Assembly (NCBI GenBank): GCA_027062165.1
Contig: JAMOTU010000165.1
Span: 1 to 5,449, forward strand
Direction: 5' to 3'
Source of the DNA: Candidatus Altimarinota bacterium
GTDB taxonomy: Bacteria > Patescibacteriota > Gracilibacteria > Absconditabacterales > Absconditicoccaceae
Length of the DNA stretch: 5,449 nucleotides
Shown here: piece by piece, positions 1-5,449 of the stretch
How the letters are laid out: the number at the start of each line of letters is the position of its first letter
Numbering within the stretch: position 1 is the stretch's first letter
Notes under the pieces: model-generated
Seen by the model: the letters and a program-made list of their open reading frames with translations, nothing else
What the model was told of the DNA's origin: nothing
Databases searched by the model: none
Translations under genes and position numbers: made by a program

Positions 1-368
1 CTTAAATCAAAAAAAATATCCCCACTTTCTCACAAAATAAATTTCTTTTTTTCTCAATTTACGATTATATTATCCAAAGTAACATATAATAACCTTCTTT
101 TTTCAGAAAAAATATTTCTAACCTCATTAATTTTTTTATTAACTATGCTATTTAGCTTTGTTATATCTACCTTATTACGAAAATGATTGAAATATGTAAA
201 ACAATAATATCTAAATTTATTTTCCTTTAACAAAAAAATATTCCTATTATCATTTAAAAATTTATCTATAGTATGTAAAGTTTCCTGTTTTTTTGTAACC
301 CATTTATTTTTCTCTTTTTTAAAATAATATATCTTATATACTTTATCTATTTCATATATTATTTTCAT
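1..368 (-). CDS. Partial hypothetical protein, 3' end beyond window; faint FtsA/PilM-like resemblance
   Basis: The ATG at 368 opens a frame that stays open to the window edge if TGA is read as Gly, giving 122 visible residues. Its two in-frame TGA codons (56-54 and 32-30) would otherwise stop it after 104 residues. The product starts MKIIYEIDKVYKIYYF, is rich in Lys, Asn, Tyr and Phe, and shows no signal peptide or membrane segment, so it is probably cytoplasmic. The stretch LLYVTLDNIIVNGEKKKF followed by ILGESGDIFFDL recalls the 'Y-x-x-DG...PIGM-x-G-x-x-L' segment of FtsA/PilM actin-like proteins. This is pattern memory, not an alignment, and the function stays unassigned. The start overlaps the last 10 bases of the protease gene, suggesting translational coupling. 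An in-frame TTG at 386 is the alternative start, but the AAGGA there abuts it too closely to be its ribosome binding site. Confidence 0.7.
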
Positions 369-1138
369 AACAATTCTTTTAACCAATCCTTAAAAACATT
401 TATAGGAATAGCAAATCAAATATTCTGTCACGCTGCATTGATAGCAGTATTTATACCTATTACATTTCCTAAACTATCTATCAATGGTCATCAACTATTT
501 CAAGGATTAATAGCGGCATCTGTTTGAATTGCATCATCAATTATTTCTACCTTTCAATAAGGAGTATCAGCAACAATATTTCTATGTAATCAACTTATTA
601 TTCCTTTAGAAACAGTATTAGGATATTCTCACAAAGCATTTCATATAGCATATACTGTTTGTCACAGCATAACCCAATCACTATTTCACAATTTTAAAGG
701 TTTAGAATGCACTCATTTAGCATATAAAAGAGCTAAATCATACTTTTTAGATCTAGCAATAACTTTAACTCTATATATCTTACCATCAGAAGTTATTATC
801 TTATATATCAAATTCTTATCTTCTACTACATGATTATTAGTTAATAAAATACCATTGGAAGTAACAAAAAAAGCTGTTCAAGCAGTAACTGGTTTATATC
901 ACTCTTTTATTAATCACTGTGGTATTTTCAAAACAAATCCATCTCCCAAATCAATATATTTGTATATATATCTATAAGTAGGGGCAAATCCTATTACACT
1001 TACAACACTTTTAGATACAGAATTTATAAGTTTTATCCTTTTTTGCTCTTGAATAGGCAATTGGTAAAAGTATTGACTATAAAAACTAAAAGTAAAACTT
1101 ACTATACTAACAATAAAAATAAACAAAATATTTCTCAT
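359..1138 (-). CDS. Membrane-anchored HtrA/Deg-like serine protease (trypsin fold, no PDZ domain)
   Basis: This is a 259-residue protein when TGA is Gly, with 16 TGA codons and a TAA stop at 361-359. Residues 4-24 form a hydrophobic segment (signal anchor or uncleaved signal peptide), so the enzyme should face outside the cytoplasm. The chymotrypsin-fold domain begins near residue 80 and carries the Deg signatures: TNNHVV with catalytic His103, KKYDLALL with Asp134, and NPGNSGGPL with Ser215. GFAIPIN near 241-247 is the typical end of the Deg protease domain. HtrA/DegQ proteins normally continue into one or two PDZ domains, but this one ends about 12 residues later. The expected role is degradation or quality control of misfolded exported proteins; the substrate is unknown. 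The gene starts 29 bp after the membrane-protein gene with no recognisable Shine-Dalgarno sequence, and overlaps the next gene by 10 bp. Family assignment is firm; the exact subfamily is not. Confidence 0.93.
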
Positions 1139-1167
1139 TTTTAAAATATTAAAAAATAAAAATAGCT

Positions 1168-2118
1168 TTATACAATCTCTTCAACTTCATCGGTTTTTAG
1201 AATGAATCTATACACTTTTAAAAAATTTAAAATTTTAAAAATAATAAAATTTATAACTCACACAATATACAAAGCAAATCTCAAAAAAGGCCACAAAAGC
1301 AAAGTCAAAAGCAATATAACTGAAAATTTAAAAGAAGGCTTATTATATCTATCTTTTATCTGTGTTATCATAAAATTACACACTCATTTATCTACCACCT
1401 TTTTATCCTTTATGACAGAATCAATTAATTTTATTTTATAATTCTCTATTAATCATAAAATACCTGATTTAGGAACTTTATTTTCAGTGCCCGACAAAAT
1501 AAGTGGTGAAATTTCACCAGTTCATATTACAATATCTTTAACTTTTTTCTGCTTTAGTTCTTTAATTTTTTGTTTTATCATTTTTACCTCTTCTACTGAT
1601 ATTTTTAAAGGTTTTGATAAAGTATCTACTAATCTATTTACTCCTTGATACAAAGTATCACAAGTTAAATCAAAAGTAGGATATTTAGCTACTACCATTA
1701 AAGCATAACTTAAGGCTACAAATAAAGAAAAAATTCCCACTCAACTAGTAAAAATAGACCAAGAAGATATTATCTTCCTATTATTAACTTCTCAATCAAG
1801 AGTATAGACTAAAAATATAATTCATAAATTAATAAAACAAACAGACAATACTTCCCATATATTAGAAAATCATATTATGACTATCTCTAAAATAGTAGAT
1901 ATTCCTATTATCAGAATCAAATATAAAAGTCAATAATTTTTAAGCTCTATAAAAAAGTAATGTACAAAAATAAAAAACAACAATAAAAATACGCTACTCA
2001 TTAACCATCGAGTAGGCACTACAAAATAATATAAAAAACAAAAATAAGACACTATAGTAAAAATAATAACAAAATATCTTCTAAAATATATCAAAAATCT
2101 TTTTAAAAACTTATTCAT
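1168..2118 (-). CDS. Hypothetical multi-spanning membrane protein with large soluble loop
   Basis: This is a 316-residue protein with nine TGA-encoded glycines (63, 83, 99, 109, 126, 199, 222, 245, 287) and a TAA stop. I do not recognise a family. By eye, hydrophobic segments lie at about 15-34, 39-57, 64-84, 88-105, 126-144 and 266-295; the last could be one long or two short spans. The N-terminus is positively charged (MNKFLKRF, then YFRR). Residues 145-265 form a soluble domain with a Lys-rich, probably helical stretch (172-196) and two cysteines (153, 247). With the N-terminus in the cytoplasm and five spans before it, this loop would be outside, where the cysteines could form a disulfide; both points are inference. 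The C-terminus is acidic (TDEVEEIV). The ATG at 2118 is chosen because hydrophobic sequence soon follows. A TTG at 2151 is possible, and the frame remains open further upstream to a TAG at 2193-2191. It is the likely partner gene of the downstream protease. Confidence 0.85.
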
Positions 2119-2130
2119 AATTTTAAATTT

Positions 2131-2161
2131 GTTATAATAAAATAATGGCAATCACTGACAA
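2131..2161 (-). promoter_or_regulatory. Possible sigma70-type promoter for the membrane-protein gene
   Basis: On the minus strand TTGTCA (2161-2156) matches the -35 consensus at five of six positions. It is followed by TATTAT (2139-2134) after 16 bp, or by TATAAC (2136-2131) after 19 bp, as a -10 box. Transcription would begin only a few bases before the ATG at 2118, giving a very short or leaderless message. Such hexamers arise easily by chance in AT-rich DNA, so this is a candidate only. If real, it would let the downstream genes be transcribed apart from secA. Confidence 0.3.
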
Positions 2162-2169
2162 GTTGTAAT

Positions 2170-2241
2170 TAATCTTCGGCCATCTTCTAGCTATAATCTT
2201 CAAATATCTCCCTTTAATAATCTTCAGAAATCATCAGGCTT
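2170..2241 (-). repeat. Three degenerate 24-bp tandem repeats (8-codon units)
   Basis: The octamer GAAGATTA occurs on the minus strand at 2225-2218, 2201-2194 and 2177-2170, spaced exactly 24 bp apart. Each unit also has G-x-x-GAT in its middle; pairwise identity by hand count is 14 to 17 of 24 bases. The period is eight codons, and in the frame of the small ORF at 2247 the units read KPDDFGRL, LKGDIGRL and (stop)LEDGRRL. Asp at position 4 and Arg-Leu at positions 7-8 are kept in all three. The agreement at protein level suggests the repeat is, or was, coding. It could instead be a DNA- or RNA-level repeat with chance coding phase. Confidence 0.6.
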
Positions 2242-2247
2242 AATCAT
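2191..2247 (-). CDS. Small ORF (18 aa): leader peptide or broken N-terminal part of the next gene
   Basis: The ATG at 2247-2245 lies seven bases after GGAG and 11 bases after the secA stop. It opens a frame for MIKPDDFGRLLKGDIGRL, with both interior TGA codons read as Gly, closed by TAG at 2193-2191. The sequence is made of the 8-residue repeat described for this stretch. The frame is the same as that of the membrane-protein gene (2247 and 2118 differ by 43 codons), and there is no other TAA or TAG between them. It may therefore be a short translated leader that couples secA to the next gene, or the true start of that gene now cut off by a nonsense mutation or a sequencing error. Length alone cannot prove expression; the strong ribosome binding site is the main support. 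Confidence 0.4.
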
Positions 2248-2254
2248 CAGTAAT

Positions 2255-2260
2255 CTCCTT
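2255..2260 (-). promoter_or_regulatory. Shine-Dalgarno sequence AAGGAG after secA
   Basis: AAGGAG overlaps the last two bases of the secA TAA stop and sits seven bases before the ATG at 2247. It is the only extended Shine-Dalgarno match I see ahead of a start in this window; secA, the membrane-protein gene and the protease gene all lack one. It marks 2247 as a plausible point of re-initiation for ribosomes finishing secA. Confidence 0.55.
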
Positions 2261-5200
2261 ACTTTTTCTTTTTTCAACAGCATTTAATATAAGGTTTACC
2301 GCTCCCACAAGGACATGGATCAAAAGGACGAACTTTTTTATCATGAGAAAGATTATCTATATTTATCAAATCATCAATATTCTTTTCTGGCTCATCAGGA
2401 GTTAATTCTATAATCTCTATATCTCCATCATTTACTACTTCTTTTACTGAATTATTTTCTTTTTCAATCTCAGGTTCAAATACAACATCACTAACATTTA
2501 AATCAGAAACTTTTTCTTTTAACTGATTAATAAATTCATTCTCTCAATTTTTATCATCTACAATCACAACTTGATTAGACACACTTTCATCTTTTCTCAA
2601 AAAATCAAAATTCGTTCTAAAAAATCTCGCTAACATTTCTTTTTGAACATTAAACAAAAACTTTTGAAATTTTTCATATCCTTCTTTTTTATACATAACT
2701 AAAGGATCAACCTGAGCAAATCACCATAAGCCTACTTTATCTCTCAAATAAGTCATATCATCAATATGATTTATCCAATGTCTATCTAATACATTTAAAT
2801 ATACATTTTTTAATATTTCTTTTAATTTTTCTAATATAATTTCTTTCTCTTCTTCTGAAAGTCATTCTACTAAACTACTTATTTTTTTGTCATATAATTC
2901 AGTTAAATAAATTTTTAAATATTCCTTTATATCTTCTGCCTTAGAGAATTTTTCTAACTCATCTTTAGATACAACATTTCAAGTAATCTCTGCTATAGCT
3001 TCTACCAACTCGTCTAATCTCCAAGGATAAATCGCAGTATAAGTATCTACTAACTTATCCACAACTAAACTAATAAAATCTCTAATTTCTTCTAATACAT
3101 CAATTTTTCAAGTCAAAATATTATCTCTCTTAGAATAAACTCTTTTTCTCTGTTTGTCAATAACACTATCATAATCATAAAGATGTTTTCTAATACTATA
3201 GTGCCAAGCTTCCATTTGTTTCTGAGCTTTTTCTATAAAAGAAGTCATCTTCTTATCTCTCAAAGCTTGTTCAACATTTTCTCATCCCATTATAGATTTC
3301 ATCATATAAATCATTGATTGCATCTTATCTCATCACATTTTTCTCATAAGCTCATCATCAAAAGATACATAGAAGACAGATACACCTGGATCTCCTTGTC
3401 TACCAGAACGACCACGAAGCTGATTATCTATTCTTCTTGATTCATGTTTTTCAGTACCTAAAACAAACAATCAATAATGAAAATCTTTTTCTACTATTTC
3501 GGGCTCTTTTATATTTTTAGGTTTTATAATAATCTCAGCAAACGGTTCGTCTTTTGTTTTCTTTTTTCTATTAAACTTTATTTTCATACAAATTTGATCA
3601 TTACACTCCCAATCCTTTTCAGCTCTTCTTATAAACTCGTCATCAAACTCAAATTGTTTTTTTAATCCCTCTAAGGTTAAATCAAATTCTTTTTCAGAAT
3701 AAACTACTATACTTACTCATTTAGGTTTATTTCCTTCTAACACATCTTTTCATAAAATAACATTTTTAACCCATCTAGCATAATTTTCTGCCAATTTCTC
3801 TAAAAGTCATTCTTCCAATTTAATATCTGTTCAACGTCAAGCCATATTTGTAGCCACTACTACTGACCCTAACTTTCAAGCTTTTGCTACAATTTCCGCT
3901 TCTTGCTCATGGTATTTAGCATTTAATACATAATGAGATATACCCATTTGTCTTAAAAGAGAAGACACATATTCAGATGTTTGTATCGAAGATGTTCATA
4001 TAAGCAATGGAACACCTATATTATGATAAAATCTAACAGCATCTATAACAGCTTTTCGTTTTGCTTGCTGATTAACAAACACTTGATCAGGTTTATCTAC
4101 TCTTATAACAGGCTTATGAGTAGGTATTACTATCACTTCTAATCAATAAATTTTTTCAAATTCCTCTCATTCAGTAGCAGCTGTTCAAGTCATTCAAGCA
4201 AGTTTTTTATATTGCTTGAAAAAATGTTGATATGTAATAGTAGCCAATGTTTTACTTTCTCTTTGTATTTCTACACCTTCTTTTGCTTCTATAGCCTGAT
4301 GTAATCATTCCGAATACCTTCTTCAAGGCATCACACGTCAAGTATGTTCATCTACTATCAAAACTTCACCATCTTTTACTATATAATCCTTATCTCTATG
4401 ATAACAGGCTAATGCTTTTAAAGCATTTTCTATATGATGAATTTCTTGATATCATAAATCTTTGTATAAATTTTCTACACCTAAAAGTTCTTCTAACTTC
4501 CTTATTCATCTAGAAGTCAAAGTAACGCTTTTAGTCTTCTCATCAATATAATAATCACATTCTTCTTTTACTTCTTCCTCTGTTTCTTCTTCTAAAAGTT
4601 TTTTTAAAAGATTTTTAGCTTTTTTAGGTTTTCCTTTACATGGAACTAAAGCTTTTACTATTTTAGCATAATACTGGTATTTTTCTGTTGGTTCATCAGC
4701 TGGTGCTGAAATAATAAGAGGTGTTCTAGCTTCATCAATCAGAATACTATCAGCCTCATCAATAATTGCGTAATTTAAAGGCCTTCGTAAAAGTACTCTA
4801 TCTTCTATAGATTTTGCTAAATTATCTCTCAAATAATCAAAACCTAATTCACTATTTTCAACATAAGTAATATCCTTTTCATACTCCTCTCTTCTTTTCT
4901 CTAACGGAGTATTTTTAGAAACTGCTCCTACGCTCAAACCTAACCAATTATAAAGATATCCCATCCATTCAGCATCACGTTCAGTAAGATAATCGTTAAC
5001 TGTTACAATATGAACACCTTTTCCCTCCAATGCATTAAGATAAGCTGGAAGTGTAGCAACTAATGTTTTACCTTCTCATGTTTTCATCTCAGCAATCTTT
5101 CACTGATGGAGAACAATTCATCACAAAAGCTGAACATCATAAGGCACCATATCCCAAACAAGTTCATGTCACTTTACAGTTATTTTTTTTCATTTCAATC

Positions 5201-5429
5201 TTTTACAAGCCTGCTTAACAGCAGCAAAAGCCTCTGGTAGTATATCATCTAACGTTTCTCATTTTTTTAATCTTTCTTTGAATTCAAATGTTTTTGCTTT
5301 AATATCTTCATCAGAAAGTTTATCCCAAGATTTATCTATTTCATTTATTTTTTCTACAATAGGCCACAGCTTCTTTAACTGCCTTTCGTTATAATCTCAT
5401 GCTATTTTATTTAAAATCCACTTAAACAT
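2259..5429 (-). CDS. secA: Preprotein translocase ATPase SecA
   Basis: SecA is the ATP-driven motor that pushes unfolded preproteins through the SecYEG channel. The frame encodes 1056 residues with about 34 TGA codons as Gly and ends in TAA at 2261-2259. Motifs in order: PYDVQLLGG (96-104), Walker A TGEGKT (117-122), [14 protein letters not shown] (144-157), FDYLRDN (197-203), Walker B DEAD (224-227) followed by [16 protein letters not shown] (361-365), AGMTGT (411-416), ATNMAGRGTDI (527-536), [19 protein letters not shown] (about 657-676), LDRHW (881-885) with GFAQVDP after it, and the zinc-binding SEC-C tail DPCPCGSG...KCC (1037-1051). It is longer than the roughly 850-900 residues of typical bacterial SecA. 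The excess lies in a charged insert near 262-292 (preprotein cross-linking domain), an insert of about 65 residues between GTDI and HESRR, and a long acidic linker before SEC-C. The ATG at 5429 has no clear Shine-Dalgarno sequence. The promoter is outside the window. Confidence 0.98.
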
Positions 5430-5449
5430 TATCTTTTTTTTAACAAAAT

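Noticed and set aside
1202..1441. Plus-strand ORF of 79 codons
   Set aside because: It lies entirely antisense to the 3' part of the membrane-protein gene, has low-complexity Lys/Ile/Leu composition and no ribosome binding site. It is a shadow of an AT-rich coding strand.
2160..2258. Intrinsic terminator or structured RNA (riboswitch) after secA
   Set aside because: I find no stable GC-rich hairpin followed by a T run on the minus strand. The conspicuous pattern here is a direct repeat, not an inverted one.
3477..3665. Plus-strand ORF of 62 codons rich in Phe, Tyr and Leu
   Set aside because: It is antisense to the conserved secA frame, and its composition is what AT-rich Lys/Glu codons give when read backwards.
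4506..5030. SecA fragment of 174 codons beginning at a TTG and ending at TGA, as if secA were a pseudogene
   Set aside because: The flanking frame continues without indels on both sides, and the TGA positions match conserved glycines. The fragmentation is an artefact of using the standard code.
2259..5429. UGA read as tryptophan (Mycoplasma/Spiroplasma-type code 4), suggested by the AT-rich base composition
   Set aside because: TGA falls on invariant glycines such as those in GEGKT, AGMTGT and MAGRGTD, while conserved tryptophans (for example in LDRHW) are TGG.
1..5449. CRISPR array, insertion sequence, tRNA or rRNA
   Set aside because: No regularly spaced long identical repeats, transposase motifs, terminal inverted repeats or cloverleaf-like segments were seen on either strand. 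The three short repeats at 2170-2241 have no unique spacers of CRISPR length.

Overview
The window comes from a strongly AT-rich bacterium that reads UGA as glycine (translation table 25). This points to the candidate phyla Absconditabacteria (SR1) or Gracilibacteria (BD1-5). The evidence is internal. Under the standard code every gene here falls apart at TGA codons. With TGA as Gly, three full-length genes and one edge-truncated gene appear on the minus strand. Their TGA codons fall on invariant glycines: the SecA Walker A motif, AGMTGT, MAGRGTD and DEHTGR, and the GNSGG active site of a trypsin-fold protease. TGG still encodes Trp, and genes end in TAA. By my count TGA is the most used glycine codon in both secA and the protease gene.

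Layout, read in the direction of transcription (right to left). secA (5429 to 2259) encodes a complete 1056-residue preprotein translocase ATPase with a C-terminal zinc-binding SEC-C motif. A 140-bp spacer follows. It holds the best Shine-Dalgarno sequence of the window, an 18-codon ORF, and a degenerate 24-bp tandem repeat in phase with that ORF. Its frame runs, interrupted by one TAG, into the next gene (2118 to 1168), a 316-residue multi-spanning membrane protein I do not recognise. After 29 bp comes a membrane-anchored HtrA/Deg-type serine protease without a PDZ domain (1138 to 359). Its end overlaps by 10 bp the start of a gene that leaves the window at position 1. The visible 122 residues of that gene are only weakly reminiscent of FtsA/PilM-type actin-like proteins.

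All genes are co-directional and closely spaced, so the block is probably one operon or two overlapping transcription units. The shared theme is the cell envelope: protein export (SecA), a membrane protein of unknown role, and an extracytoplasmic protease that would act on exported proteins. The plus strand holds no convincing gene. I see no tRNA, rRNA, CRISPR array, insertion sequence or clear intrinsic terminator.
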